A stretch of DNA of 64,000 nt. Origin: Pararhizobium sp. (GTDB taxonomy: Bacteria; Pseudomonadota; Alphaproteobacteria; Rhizobiales; Rhizobiaceae). Below are positions 44,299-53,435 of the stretch, in pieces. Where the stretch lies: NCBI GenBank assembly GCA_030655075.1, contig JAURWE010000046.1, positions 186,001 through 250,000 of the forward strand, read 5' to 3'. The position numbers and the translations under genes were made by a program. The notes beneath the pieces were generated by a model, which worked only from the letters and a program-made list of their open reading frames with translations, did no database searches and was not told where the DNA came from. The stretch's first letter is position 1; each line of letters begins with the position of its first letter.

Positions 44299-44910
44299 TT
44301 AAAGTGCCCGGACTATTTTCCGTAATTCATCATGACCGGCGCCGAGCAGCAGCACGTTCTTCAGGGCGAGCTTCGGGTCGTGCGTGCGGAACAAGAGGCC
44401 GTTGCCACGAACCTTGCGGTTGATCGCCATCTTGCCGCCGTCGGCGGCCTGCTCCATGGCGACGGCGAAATACATCCGCGAGAAGCCGACATTGATCCGC
44501 TCGAAGAAAGCGTCGCTGGTGCCGATCTCGGAGAAGAAGTTGGCGATGTAGAAGGACCAGGCGACGTCGTCGAAACTGGAAAAGCTGCTGCGCGCCGCCG
44601 TCACGTGGCAATAGCCGAGATGCGGACTGTCGGCCAGCGTCCGGTGGAACAGCATTTTTGGAAACCGGATCGCATTGTGGAAACTGTTGATCCGCTGATG
44701 CGTGACGCTGCCGGCGGCCTCGAGCTTCTTGCCGGTCCGCTCGGCCACTTCCTCATGCGTCAAGTAGCGCCGCTCTTCCGGCAGCCAGTCTTCCTTGCGC
44801 CGGTTGATTTTTCCGGTGCGCAGGAATTCCGTGTGGATCGCCTTGCGCGATGGCACGGCCCGCTTCTTCTGCTCCGCCGTATCGTAATATTTCAGCTTGG
44901 CTGCCTGCAC
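44299..44910 (-). CDS. Conserved hypothetical protein (possibly DUF6656)
   Basis: A 203-residue soluble protein with no signal peptide. It starts MQAAKLKYYDTAEQKKRAVP and contains LPEERRYLTHEEVAERTGKK, HQRINSFHNAIRFPKMLFHR, LGYCHVTAARSSFSSFDDVA and a C-terminal LFRTHDPKLALKNVLLLGAG. Coding character is good and the composition matches its neighbours. I have a weak recollection of a DUF6656 annotation for similar rhizobial proteins but cannot verify it; no function is assigned. Confidence 0.7.
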   Translation of the reverse strand: MQAAKLKYYDTAEQKKRAVPSRKAIHTEFLRTGKINRRKEDWLPEERRYLTHEEVAERTGKKLEAAGSVTHQRINSFHNAIRFPKMLFHRTLADSPHLGYCHVTAARSSFSSFDDVAWSFYIANFFSEIGTSDAFFERINVGFSRMYFAVAMEQAADGGKMAINRKVRGNGLLFRTHDPKLALKNVLLLGAGHDELRKIVRAL

Positions 44911-45236
44911 CGCGTCGCTCCTTGTTCGCAGCAGGATACGAAGTCTTGGTTAACGATATCTTCCATACGCCCAAAGCCCGGAATATGGGCAGATCATGCC
45001 CGGAAACGGGCTCTAAATGCCCGCACATGTCGCAATATGACGCTATGACAACGAGCAATCAGGTCGGCTGCGACAAAAGGTGTCATTTGCCGAAAAATAA
45101 GGCTATCGATTTGTTCCCATTTGTTTATTTGCGATTTATCGGCGGCCGTGATTGTTCTTTGAGCGTGTCGCCATTCATGAAACCCATGTCGCGAACGGGC
45201 AGCTGCCGCCGTTTCCCGTGCCTATAATCAAAAACG
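44911..45236. other. Long intergenic stretch ahead of the riboswitch
   Basis: No gene is seen here on either strand. It is less GC-rich than its surroundings between about 45070 and 45160. It must hold the divergent promoters for the hypothetical gene on the left and the riboswitch-controlled operon on the right. No motif was assigned with confidence. Confidence 0.4.
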
Positions 45237-45405
45237 CTCAAGGTGCCGTCTTATAGGGAGGCGGAGAATTGGGAAGCCGGTTAAATTCCGGCGCTGCCCC
45301 CGCAACGGTGGTGGAGCGAAACCACGGCAAAAAGCCACTGGAGCAGTCCTGGAAGGCGTCGTGACCGTCCGCAAGGACAGCTCCTGAGCCCGGAAACCAG
45401 CCTTG
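45237..45405 (+). ncRNA. Cobalamin (B12) riboswitch
   Basis: The leader carries the main blocks of the adenosylcobalamin aptamer in order: aaggtgccgtc (45240 on), ggaagccggttaaattccgg, the invariant gctgcccccgcaac (45293-45306), the agccactg box (45333-45340), ggaaggcg (45351-45358), and gagcccggaaaccagcc (45386-45402). The spacing is typical. Such RNAs normally lower expression of the downstream gene when B12 is present. The next gene begins at 45534. GC-rich arms around 45430-45450 and 45470-45485 may form the expression platform. Confidence 0.93.
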
Positions 45406-45533
45406 TCGCAGCTTGAAAACATAACCGGTTGCGGAGGGCCGCCGGATTGTGAAACGTGTCTCTGCATCCGGCTTGGCCGGCTGCCGTTCCGTTCACGTCC
45501 GACGCCATCAGCGCCAAGAGCGGGAACGAGACC

Positions 45534-46778
45534 ATGGATATTCGCAGCGAAGCCCTTCGCAAGCTGAAAACACGCCGTCAGGGCCACAGCCTCGATCAGG
45601 CTTTTTATACAAACCCCGATTTCTACAAGCTCGATCTCGAAAACATCTGGTATCGCGACTGGCTGTTCGTCGGCCACGATTGCGAAGTGCCGCGCGCCGG
45701 CAATTTTTTCACGCTGCAGATTGGCGATTATCCCGTCGTCGTCGTGCGCGATCGCCAGGGCACGGTCCGGGCGCTGCACAATTCCTGCCGCCATCGCGGC
45801 TCGCGCGTCTGCGCCCAGCAGAAGGGCTCGTCCGCCAAGCTTGTCTGTCCCTATCACCAGTGGACCTACGAACTCGACGGCAAGTTGCTCTTCGCCCGCC
45901 ATATGCCTGAGGGTTTCGATCCGGCCCAGCACAGCCTGAAGCCGATCCATTGCGAAACGGTCGGTGGCTATGTCTTCGTTTGCCTCGCCGATGAAGCGCC
46001 GGATTTCGCGCCCTTCCGCGCCATGGTCGAGCCCTATGTCGCCCGCCACCGCCTCGGCGAAACCAAGGTCGCCTTCGAAAGCACGATCATCGAGAAAGGC
46101 AACTGGAAGCTCGTCTGGGAAAACAACCGCGAGTGCTATCACTGCGCCGCCAATCACCCGGAACTTTGCCGCACCTACCCGGAAGCCCCGACGGCGACAG
46201 GCGTTCAGGGTGCCAAGGATGACCCCGTCATCGCCGAGCACTGGGCGCGTTGCGAGGCCGCAGGCCTGCCGAGCGAGTTCCGCATGGACACGTCGGGCCA
46301 GTTCCGCGCCGCCCGCATGCCGCTGATCGCCGACGCCGAAAGCTACACCATGTCCGGCGCCCGCGCCGTCAAGAAGCAGCTCTCGGCCGATATCAGCGAC
46401 AAGCACATCGGCACGCTCCTGCTGTTCCATTATCCCTCGACCTGGAACCACGTGCTGGCCGATCACGCCATCACCTTCCGCGTCACGCCGCTTGGCCCCG
46501 AAACCACGCAGGTCACCACCAAGTGGCTGGTCAGTAAGGATGCTGTCGAAGGCGTCGATTACAATATCGAGGAACTGACCCACGTCTGGACGGAAACCAA
46601 CGACCAGGACCGCCGGATCGTCGAGGAAAATGCCTTCGGCATTCGCTCGCCCGCCTACCAGCCCGGCCCCTATTCGGTCGAGGACGAAGGCGGCGTCATG
46701 CAGTTCGTCGAGTGGTACACGACGTTTATGGAAGAACGCCTTCAGGGCGAAAAAAGTCCTCTGTTCCGGGTAGCCTGA
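45534..46778 (+). CDS. gbcA: Rieske oxygenase alpha subunit, glycine betaine monooxygenase type (GbcA-like)
   Basis: A 414-residue ring-hydroxylating-type oxygenase. The Rieske centre is C85-x-H87 in NSCRHRGSRVC and C105-x2-H108 in LVCPYHQW. The mononuclear iron site is in ENNRECYHCAANHPELC. These and the overall length fit the group that removes methyl from quaternary amines (glycine betaine, stachydrine, carnitine); GbcA, which turns betaine into dimethylglycine and formaldehyde, is the best match I see. The substrate is not proved. The start MDIRSEAL at 45534 gives the normal N-terminus; the longer frame from 45456 runs into the riboswitch leader. The reductase gene follows by 1 base. Confidence 0.85.
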   Translation: MDIRSEALRKLKTRRQGHSLDQAFYTNPDFYKLDLENIWYRDWLFVGHDCEVPRAGNFFTLQIGDYPVVVVRDRQGTVRALHNSCRHRGSRVCAQQKGSSAKLVCPYHQWTYELDGKLLFARHMPEGFDPAQHSLKPIHCETVGGYVFVCLADEAPDFAPFRAMVEPYVARHRLGETKVAFESTIIEKGNWKLVWENNRECYHCAANHPELCRTYPEAPTATGVQGAKDDPVIAEHWARCEAAGLPSEFRMDTSGQFRAARMPLIADAESYTMSGARAVKKQLSADISDKHIGTLLLFHYPSTWNHVLADHAITFRVTPLGPETTQVTTKWLVSKDAVEGVDYNIEELTHVWTETNDQDRRIVEENAFGIRSPAYQPGPYSVEDEGGVMQFVEWYTTFMEERLQGEKSPLFRVA

Positions 46779-46779
46779 T

Positions 46780-47877
46780 ATGACCATCGCATCGACATTT
46801 CAGCAGTTCGACGAGCTGCAGCCCTGGAACGACAGGCAGCACCGGCTCGAATGCATTGCCGTCACGACCGAAACGGCCGATGTGATGACCTTCACCTTCC
46901 GGTCCGACAAGCCGAACTGGTTCCGCTATCTGCCGGGCCAGTTCGTCACCCTGGAGCTTCCGGTCGATCCGGACGATCCAGTCATGCGCACCTATACCCT
47001 GTCCTCGACCCCGTCGCGGCCGTTCACCATCGCCGTCACGGTCAAGGCCCAGCCGGGCAGCGTCGGCACGCGCTGGATGTTCGACAACCTCAAGCCCGGC
47101 GTGTCGCTGAAGGCCTTCGGGCCGCTCGGCGATTTCTCCTTCGCCCGCCACCCGGGTGAAAAATACCTGTTCGTCTCGGCTGGTTCCGGCATCACGCCGA
47201 TGATGTCGATGACCCGCTGGATGGCCGATTGCGCGCCGCAGAGCGATGTCGCCTTCATCTCCTGCGCCCGCCGCCCGGACGATCTGCTGTTCCGGCCGGA
47301 GCTCGAATATCTGGCCGCACAGATGCCGAACCTCGGTCTCGGCTATATCGTTGAAGGCCACGATCCGCGCCATGGCTGGCACGGGCTTCGCGGCCGCATT
47401 GATGCTGCCAAGCTGCCGCTGCTGGTGCCGGATTTTGCCGATCGAACCGTCTTTTGTTGCGGGCCCGAGCCGTTCATGCGCGGCGTTCGCGAACTGCTGC
47501 AATCGTCGGGTTTCGACATGGCGCGCTACCACGAGGAAAGCTTCCAGCCGGCAGCAGCGCCTGCCGCCGAGGAACTGGCCATTCGTGCCGGTGCCGGCGA
47601 GGCGGATACGGCGCAAGCCGCAACCGTCAGCTTCACCATGGCCGGCAAGCAGGCGAAATGTGTTCCGGGCCAGACCATCCTGCAGACGGCCCGCGCCGCC
47701 GGCGTGCGCATCGGCGCTGCCTGCGAGGGCGGTCTGTGCGGCACATGCCGGGTCATGAAAATCGCGGGGACCGTCGAGATGAATCACAATGGCGGCATTC
47801 TCGATGACGAGATTGACGAGGGCTATATCCTTGCCTGCTGTTCGCGGCCGATAGGGGATGTGCAGATCGAGGCGTAA
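46780..47877 (+). CDS. gbcB: Ferredoxin reductase component of the Rieske oxygenase (GbcB-like)
   Basis: A 365-residue electron-transfer protein. An FAD-binding domain has FRYLPGQFVTLELP and RTYTLSSTPSRPFTI. An NAD-binding domain has FVSAGSGITPMMSM and a VFCCGPEPFMRGV block. A C-terminal plant-type [2Fe-2S] ferredoxin domain starts near residue 290, with the cysteines in CEGGLCGTC and the last in a CC near the C-terminus. It passes electrons from NAD(P)H to the Rieske centre of the neighbouring oxygenase. The two genes are separated by a single base and share the cobalamin riboswitch. Confidence 0.9.
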   Translation: MTIASTFQQFDELQPWNDRQHRLECIAVTTETADVMTFTFRSDKPNWFRYLPGQFVTLELPVDPDDPVMRTYTLSSTPSRPFTIAVTVKAQPGSVGTRWMFDNLKPGVSLKAFGPLGDFSFARHPGEKYLFVSAGSGITPMMSMTRWMADCAPQSDVAFISCARRPDDLLFRPELEYLAAQMPNLGLGYIVEGHDPRHGWHGLRGRIDAAKLPLLVPDFADRTVFCCGPEPFMRGVRELLQSSGFDMARYHEESFQPAAAPAAEELAIRAGAGEADTAQAATVSFTMAGKQAKCVPGQTILQTARAAGVRIGAACEGGLCGTCRVMKIAGTVEMNHNGGILDDEIDEGYILACCSRPIGDVQIEA

Positions 47878-47958
47878 CGCTGCTTTCGAAATCGGCGGAA
47901 CGATTCCAGCGGTTCCGCGTTATCGCCTTGAAAACGAACTTTTTCATGGGAGATGACG

Positions 47959-48468
47959 ATGAAGTTAACGTCAAGAATTCTGGCTGCGGGACTGTCGATG
48001 GTGTTCATCGTCAGCTCCGTCGTTCCGTCGCAGGCCTTCATGCCGCGCGGCGGCGAAAGGGTCGCAGTTGCAACACCAATCGTGAACGTCCAGCTGCTTC
48101 AGGACTATGAAGGCGGCAATCTGAACCGTTATCACCGTGAAAACCGGAGGATCTATGTTCCCCGGCGTCACCGCAACGGCGGATATTATGAAGGCCGCCG
48201 CTATCGCGATTACAGCGACCGTGGTTATCGCCACCGCCGCAACAATGGCGCAGCGATCATCGGTGGTCTTGCAGCCGGTGCACTTCTCGGCGGTATCATC
48301 GCCAACGAAAACCGCCCTGTTTATCGCGAACGCCGCGTTTATCGCGAGCGTGTCGGCAACCGCCATGTGAACTGGTGCTACAACCGCTACCGCTCGTATC
48401 GCGCCTATGACAACTCGTTCCAGCCGAACAATGGCTCGCGCCGGGCTTGCTATTCACCCTATAGCTGA
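47959..48468 (+). CDS. BA14K family secreted protein
   Basis: A 169-residue protein with a signal peptide (SRILAAGLSMVFIVSSVVPSQAF). A middle part rich in Arg/Tyr/His (RRYRDYSDRGYRHRR) precedes a glycine zipper-like hydrophobic segment, GAAIIGGLAAGALLGGIIAN. The C-terminus has the BA14K motif: HVNWCYNRYRSYRAYDNSFQ followed by a Cys and a PY ending. Brucella relatives are immunoreactive lectin-like proteins; here a cell-surface role is likely, but not defined. A ribosome-binding ggaga lies 9 bases before the ATG at 47959 (an ATG 6 bases upstream is less well placed). Confidence 0.85.
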   Translation: MKLTSRILAAGLSMVFIVSSVVPSQAFMPRGGERVAVATPIVNVQLLQDYEGGNLNRYHRENRRIYVPRRHRNGGYYEGRRYRDYSDRGYRHRRNNGAAIIGGLAAGALLGGIIANENRPVYRERRVYRERVGNRHVNWCYNRYRSYRAYDNSFQPNNGSRRACYSPYS

Positions 48469-48494
48469 TCGCTCGGGCTAAGATCGATATACAA

Positions 48495-48519
48495 GGCCGG
48501 GATGAATTCCCGGCCTTTT
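48495..48519 (+). terminator. Rho-independent terminator after the BA14K gene
   Basis: A stem ggccggg / cccggcc (7 bp) with loop atgaatt is followed by TTTT, 27 bases past the stop codon. It lies just ahead of the end of the convergent CorA gene at 48527. Confidence 0.8.
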
Positions 48520-48526
48520 CCGTTTT

Positions 48527-49519
48527 TTACAGGATGCGCGCCCGCTTCAGGATCCACCAGGCAAAGCCGATCGAGGCGGCAATGATGGCAAAGGCGATCG
48601 CCGTGCCGCTGTCGGTGTGGGCAAAAGGCAGGTTGGCTGTGTTCATGCCGAAAAATCCGGTCACCAGCGTCGGCGGCAAGAGAAAGGCCGTCATCAGCGA
48701 CAGGATGTAGAGATGGCGGTTGGTTTCGGCGGAGAGCCGTGAATCGATTTCCTCGTGCAGCAATCGGGCCCGTTCCTGAAGGGCGAAGACATCCCGGTCG
48801 GCCGCCTCCAGCCGGTCGCCCAGCCGTTCGGCCATGTCGATGAAGCCCGGCGGCACCTCGTCCTCTTCTGAAGACGCAGCCCGTCGCAGCAGCGCCAGAA
48901 CCGTGCGCAAATGCCGGTGCAGGCGCACGGCGGTCCGGCGCAGCGGCGCAAGCCGGCGGCGGTCGTCCTGGCCGATATCGCCATAGACCGAATCCTCGAT
49001 GATGTTCAGCTCTTCCGTCAGCTCCAGCACCAGTGTGATCAGCGTCCGCTGGAACTCCACCACGATCATCTCGAAAATATCGATCGGCGCCGAAGATTTG
49101 GCATTCTTCTCAATGGCAGCCCGCACGCGGTCGATGCTGCGCAGCGGCTGTAGCCGTGTGGTGACGATGATCTTGGCGGTGACGGCGAAATGCAGCCAGC
49201 CGATATCCTTGGTCATCGTGTCGAAGGTCCGCTCGAAATCGACCAGCGTGCCATAGATCACATCGTCGGCCACCGACAGCGAGGCTTGCGTGTCGTGGCT
49301 GATCAGCGATGCCTTGGCGAGGTCGGGAAGACTGCCCAGCGTGTCCAGAAGTCCCGGCGTGCGGGCATCGCTGAGGCTCAGGTGAACCCAGAGCCAGCCT
49401 TCGCCGCCGCTCAGCTCTTCCTGCGCGGCATTGGCGGCAATGCGGATGCACTGGTTTTGCCCCGGCAGAAAACGGTAGGCCCAGACAAGGCCGGGGATAT
49501 CTTGCGATAGGAGGTTCAT
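48527..49519 (-). CDS. CorA/ZntB family divalent cation transporter
   Basis: A protein of about 330 residues from the Met at about 49519; a TTG start at 49609 would add 30 residues without family support. The large cytoplasmic N-terminal domain has long charged helices (FEMIVVEFQRTLITLVLELT, RRRLAPLRRTAVRLHRHLRT). Two C-terminal membrane helices flank the FFGMN loop (TLVTGFFGMNTANLPFAHTD), the selectivity motif of CorA-type channels. The periplasmic loop NTANLPFAHTDSG and the overall type fit ZntB-like proteins, which move Zn2+ with protons, rather than the classical Mg2+ channel. The ion is inferred, not proved. Confidence 0.87.
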   Translation of the reverse strand: MNLLSQDIPGLVWAYRFLPGQNQCIRIAANAAQEELSGGEGWLWVHLSLSDARTPGLLDTLGSLPDLAKASLISHDTQASLSVADDVIYGTLVDFERTFDTMTKDIGWLHFAVTAKIIVTTRLQPLRSIDRVRAAIEKNAKSSAPIDIFEMIVVEFQRTLITLVLELTEELNIIEDSVYGDIGQDDRRRLAPLRRTAVRLHRHLRTVLALLRRAASSEEDEVPPGFIDMAERLGDRLEAADRDVFALQERARLLHEEIDSRLSAETNRHLYILSLMTAFLLPPTLVTGFFGMNTANLPFAHTDSGTAIAFAIIAASIGFAWWILKRARIL

Positions 49520-49746
49520 GAACAGGTTTCCGATGAGGACATCGCGGTGTCTTATAGCAACAACAAGAACGGTCGATGTCGTTTTTTCACGGAGCGGCCG
49601 GACAGACAAGCGGGGATGAAACCGTCGAGGCGGCTCCGAGATATTGACGTTTACGTAAAAATCAATAGGATTTCCCGAAATCTGAAACTGCCTCCGCGTT
49701 GCGCCCTGCGTCGCGTTCGGGAGGCGGCGAGGGCGGAGGAGATATC

Positions 49747-51528
49747 ATGTACAAGGCACCCGTGGACGAGATTGCGTTCACCCTGAAACACGTTGCAGGC
49801 ATGGCAACTGCCCTGTCGGATGGCACGTTCGGAGATCTGGCAGAGGATCTGGTCGATGCCGTCCTCGGTGAAGCCGGCCGCTTCGCCACCGAAGAGGTGG
49901 CTCCTCTCGGCGACATCGGCGACAAGCAGGGCTCCAAGCTCGTCGACGGCGAGGTCAAGACCCCGGACGGCTGGCGTGATCTCTATCGCAGCTGGGCCGA
50001 AGGCGGCTGGAACGGCCTGACGGCGCCCGAGGAGTTCGGCGGCCAGAACCTGCCGCATATGCTGCATGTCGCGGTCCTCGAAATGTGGAATGCCGGCTCG
50101 ATGGCCTTTGCGCTCGGCCCGACGCTGACCATGGGCGCCATCGAGGCGTTGCACAAACACGGCTCCGAGGCGCTGAAGGACAAATATCTTGCCCGGATGA
50201 TTTCAGGTGAGTGGACCGGCACGATGAACCTGACGGAGCCGCATGCGGGCTCCGACCTTGGCGTGCTCAAGGCCCGTGCCGAAGGCCGGGACGACGGCAC
50301 CTATCGCATCTTTGGCCAGAAGATCTTCATCACCTGGGGTGACCAGGATTTCACCGACAACATCATCCATCTGGTTCTGGCCCGCCTGCCGGATGCGCCA
50401 GCCGGCACGCGCGGCATCTCGCTCTTCCTCGTGCCGAAATTTCTTGTTGGTGACGACGGTTCGCTCGGTGCCCGCAACGACCTGTTCTGCCATTCGCTCG
50501 AGCACAAGATGGGCCTGCATGCCTCGCCCACCTGCACGATGATCTATGGCGATGGCAAGTTCGGCGACGAAAAGGGAGCCATCGGTTACCTGATCGGCGA
50601 GGAGAACAAGGGGCTCGCCTGCATGTTCACGATGATGAACAATGCCCGTCTTGCCGTCGGCATGCAGGGCGTCGCCATCGCCGATGCCGCCACGCAGAAG
50701 GCGATCCAGTACGCCAAGGACCGCACCCAGGGCAAGGCACCCGGCTGGACCGGCAGCGGCATGAGCCCGATCATCGAACACCCCGACGTTGCCCGCATGC
50801 TGCTGACCATGAAGGCGCTGACCCAGGGTTCGCGCGCCATCACCTATGCCTGCGCCCACGCCATCGACATGGCCCATGCCACAGAAGGCGAAACTGCAAA
50901 AAACTGGAGCGAACGCTCCAGCCTGCTGACGCCGATTGCCAAGAGCTTTGCCACCGATGCCGGCGTCGATGTCGCCTCGCTCGGCATTCAGGTCCATGGT
51001 GGTATGGGTTTCATCGAGGAAACCGGCGCTGCCCGTTATATGCGCGACGCCCGCATTGCCCCGATCTACGAAGGCACCAACGGCATTCAGGCGATCGACC
51101 TCGTCATGCGCAAGCTGCCGTTGTCCGGCGGTGCGCAGGTGCGCGGCTATATCGCCGAGTTGAAGGATCTGGCCGCCGCCGTCTCGGCCTCTAACCTGCC
51201 TGGCTTTGGCGAAACGGGCTCAAAGCTTGCCGCCGCGATCGCCGATCTCGAAGACACGACCGAATGGCTGATCGATGCCGTCGCCGCCTCCAAGACCGCC
51301 GAGGCCCTGTCCGGCGCCACGCCTTATCAGCGCCTGTTCGGCCTCGTTCTGACCGGCGCTTATCTCGCCAAGGGCGGGCTGGCCGATGCCGGAGACAATG
51401 AACAGCCGGGCCGCATCGCGCTTTGCCGTTTTGCCGCCGAAAACCTGCTGTCGGAAACCGGCACACTCAAGGACCGGGTCGTCAACGGTGCGGCAAGCCT
51501 TGCCGCCGCACGCGCCGTTCTCGGCTGA
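49747..51528 (+). CDS. Acyl-CoA dehydrogenase, DmdC-like long type
   Basis: A 593-residue flavoenzyme. Family blocks are WNGLTAPEEFGGQNLPHML, TGTMNLTEPHAGSDLGVLKA, KIFITWGDQDFTDN, LEHKMGLHASPTCTM, VQGAKG-like mid region and a clear GIQVHGGMGFIEETGAARYM with IYEGTNGIQAIDL that holds the catalytic Glu. The extra C-terminal domain (about 130 residues) sets it with the long acyl-CoA dehydrogenases such as 3-methylmercaptopropionyl-CoA dehydrogenase (DmdC). The substrate is not certain. The start MYKAPVDEIAF at 49747 follows gaggagat. The enoyl-CoA hydratase gene lies 13 bases downstream, forming a beta-oxidation-like unit. Confidence 0.9.
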   Translation: MYKAPVDEIAFTLKHVAGMATALSDGTFGDLAEDLVDAVLGEAGRFATEEVAPLGDIGDKQGSKLVDGEVKTPDGWRDLYRSWAEGGWNGLTAPEEFGGQNLPHMLHVAVLEMWNAGSMAFALGPTLTMGAIEALHKHGSEALKDKYLARMISGEWTGTMNLTEPHAGSDLGVLKARAEGRDDGTYRIFGQKIFITWGDQDFTDNIIHLVLARLPDAPAGTRGISLFLVPKFLVGDDGSLGARNDLFCHSLEHKMGLHASPTCTMIYGDGKFGDEKGAIGYLIGEENKGLACMFTMMNNARLAVGMQGVAIADAATQKAIQYAKDRTQGKAPGWTGSGMSPIIEHPDVARMLLTMKALTQGSRAITYACAHAIDMAHATEGETAKNWSERSSLLTPIAKSFATDAGVDVASLGIQVHGGMGFIEETGAARYMRDARIAPIYEGTNGIQAIDLVMRKLPLSGGAQVRGYIAELKDLAAAVSASNLPGFGETGSKLAAAIADLEDTTEWLIDAVAASKTAEALSGATPYQRLFGLVLTGAYLAKGGLADAGDNEQPGRIALCRFAAENLLSETGTLKDRVVNGAASLAAARAVLG

Positions 51529-51541
51529 GGGAGAAAAATCC

Positions 51542-52297
51542 ATGACCGATCACATCCACGTCGAACGCCCCGAAACCCTGCCGGGCGTTCAGATCATCCG
51601 CTTTGCCCGGCCGGAGAAGAAAAATGCCATCACAAGGGCCATGTATGCCCGGATGACGGCGGCGCTCACAGAAGCGGACAGCGATCCCGCCGTGCGTGTG
51701 ACGGCCTTCCTCGGCACCGAAGGCTGCTTTTCCGCCGGCAACGACATGGCGGATTTCATGGCTTTCGCCATGGGCGGCTCGATGGGGCAGGAGGTGCTGG
51801 AGTTTCTTCGCGCGCTCGCAGGCGCGGCCAAGCCCATCGTCTCCGGTGTCGATGGCCTGGCGATCGGCATCGGCACGACGATCCACCTGCATTGCGACAT
51901 GACCGTCGCCTCGCCGCGCTCGCTGTTCAAAACGCCTTTCGTCGATCTGGCTTTGGTGCCGGAGGCCGCCTCCAGCCTGCTCGCCCCGCGCCTCATCGGC
52001 CATCAGCGCGCCTTTGCGCTGCTTGCCGCAGGGGAGGGGTTTTCGGCAGCCGAGGCCCATGCCGCCGGGCTGATCTGGAAGATATCGGAGCCGCAGAATG
52101 TCGAGGCCGAAACCCTGGCCATCGCCGCGAACCTCGCAAAAAAACCGCCGCAGGCTCTGAAGATCGCCCGCGATCTGGTCCGCGGCGACCGTTCCGATGT
52201 GCTTGCCCGCATCGAGGAGGAGGCCGTGCACTTTGCCGCCCAGCTGAAAAGCAGCGAAGCCCGCGCCGCCTTCGAAGCTTTCATGACCCGCAAGTAA
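51542..52297 (+). CDS. Enoyl-CoA hydratase/isomerase family protein
   Basis: A 251-residue crotonase-fold protein. Residues of the oxyanion hole are seen in FARPEKKNAITRAMY, GCFSAGNDMADFMAF, and GVDGLAIGIGTTIHLHCDM, followed by LFKTPFVDLALVPEAASSLL. The canonical hydratase glutamates appear as DLALVPEA, with only one acidic residue in the usual place, so isomerase or other crotonase activity is possible. It is co-transcribed with the acyl-CoA dehydrogenase gene. The start MTDHIHV at 51542 follows a gggaga site. Confidence 0.88.
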   Translation: MTDHIHVERPETLPGVQIIRFARPEKKNAITRAMYARMTAALTEADSDPAVRVTAFLGTEGCFSAGNDMADFMAFAMGGSMGQEVLEFLRALAGAAKPIVSGVDGLAIGIGTTIHLHCDMTVASPRSLFKTPFVDLALVPEAASSLLAPRLIGHQRAFALLAAGEGFSAAEAHAAGLIWKISEPQNVEAETLAIAANLAKKPPQALKIARDLVRGDRSDVLARIEEEAVHFAAQLKSSEARAAFEAFMTRK

Positions 52298-52306
52298 CCT
52301 GTTCAC

Positions 52307-52336
52307 GCCTCCCAAAACTGTGCGCGGTTTCGGAGT
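52307..52336. repeat. Degenerate copy 3 of the rhizobial palindromic repeat
   Basis: The core cctcccaaaactgtgcgcggtttcggag matches the centre of copy 2 at 39487 (ctcccaaaactgtgcagcggttttgg), but the outer atgcatgtct arms are lost. It starts 9 bases after the enoyl-CoA hydratase stop codon. Confidence 0.6.
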
Positions 52337-52403
52337 AAGGAAGCGGAACAAAGCATTGTCTTCATCGTTGCCTCGAGGTCATTCCAAACAGGGACCATGA
52401 GCG

Positions 52404-53225
52404 ATGCCGACAATTACCACGCGCGACGGGACGGAACTTTACATCAAGGAATGGGGCACCGGGCGACCGGTGATCCTGCTGCATGGCTGGCCCCTTTCGG
52501 CCGACAGCTGGGACGATCAGGCGATGGCAATTGCCGATGCCGGTATGCGCGCCATCGCCTATGATCGCCGGGGTTTCGGCCGGTCATCGCAGCCCTGGAC
52601 CGGCTATGATTACGACACCCTGGCAGACGATCTGGCCGACGTTATCGCGGCGACGAATGCCGCAGACGCCGCCGTCATCGGCTTCTCCATGGGCGGCGGC
52701 GAAGTGGCCCGCTACATGTCGCGGCACAACGGCAAGAATGTCAGCAAGGCCGGCCTGATCGCCTCCGTCGTGCCTTTCATGCTGAAAACCACCGACAATC
52801 CGGAAGGCACCCCCCAATCGACCTTCGACGAGATGACCAAGGGTATGAAGGAAGACCGGGCGCATTTCTTCGCTAAATTCTTCAACGACTTCTATGGCGT
52901 CGGCTTCTTCGAACGGCCGGTCAGCGACGAGGTCCTGCAATGGTCGCTGGCAACGGCGATGATGGCCGGCCTAAAGCCGACGCTTGCCTGCGCCGGGGCC
53001 TTTTCCTCGACCGATTTCCGGCCGGACATGGCCGCCTTCACGGTGCCGACCCTGATCATCCACGGCACCGCCGACAAGACGGTGCCCATCAATGCGGCAG
53101 GCCGCGCGGCAGCGGCGGGCATTTCCGGCGCGCAGTTGATCGAATACGATGGCGCCCCGCACGGGCTGCTGGCCACCCACAAGGATCGCATCACCAGCGA
53201 TCTGCTGAAATTCCTTCTTTCCTGA
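52404..53225 (+). CDS. Alpha/beta hydrolase, cofactor-free haloperoxidase-like
   Basis: A 273-residue hydrolase. It has HGWPLSADSWDDQAMAIADA, YDRRGFGRSSQPWTGYDYDT, the nucleophile elbow GFSMGGGEVARYMSRH with Ser, the aspartate in TLIIHGTADKTVPI and the histidine in DGAPHGLLATHKDRI. This is the pattern of the non-heme chloroperoxidase/esterase group (e.g. perhydrolases), where in vivo the role is normally esterase. The substrate is unknown. It stands alone between the ECH gene, with a repeat remnant, and the next esterase. Confidence 0.9.
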   Translation: MPTITTRDGTELYIKEWGTGRPVILLHGWPLSADSWDDQAMAIADAGMRAIAYDRRGFGRSSQPWTGYDYDTLADDLADVIAATNAADAAVIGFSMGGGEVARYMSRHNGKNVSKAGLIASVVPFMLKTTDNPEGTPQSTFDEMTKGMKEDRAHFFAKFFNDFYGVGFFERPVSDEVLQWSLATAMMAGLKPTLACAGAFSSTDFRPDMAAFTVPTLIIHGTADKTVPINAAGRAAAAGISGAQLIEYDGAPHGLLATHKDRITSDLLKFLLS

Positions 53226-53435
53226 CCATCAATCCAAAGGCTGCGGGCGCGTTAAGTGCCCGCAGCCGCTTTGCCGATAACGAAACCGTCATCGGTCTTT
53301 CGGCCCGACGCTGAGAGATTGTTTGGGTTTTGGCACTGAACTCGCCATATTGGCGCGGTGAGGAGGGTGCCAATGCCTGGGAGGATTCCGGTTATGTCTG
53401 CAAGACATGTCCGCACAGGAAAGAAATGATCTCGC

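Noticed and set aside
45228..46787. 519-codon open frame on the minus strand opposite the Rieske oxygenase
   Set aside because: It covers both the riboswitch and the oxygenase on the other strand; the oxygenase frame holds all catalytic motifs, so this is a shadow.
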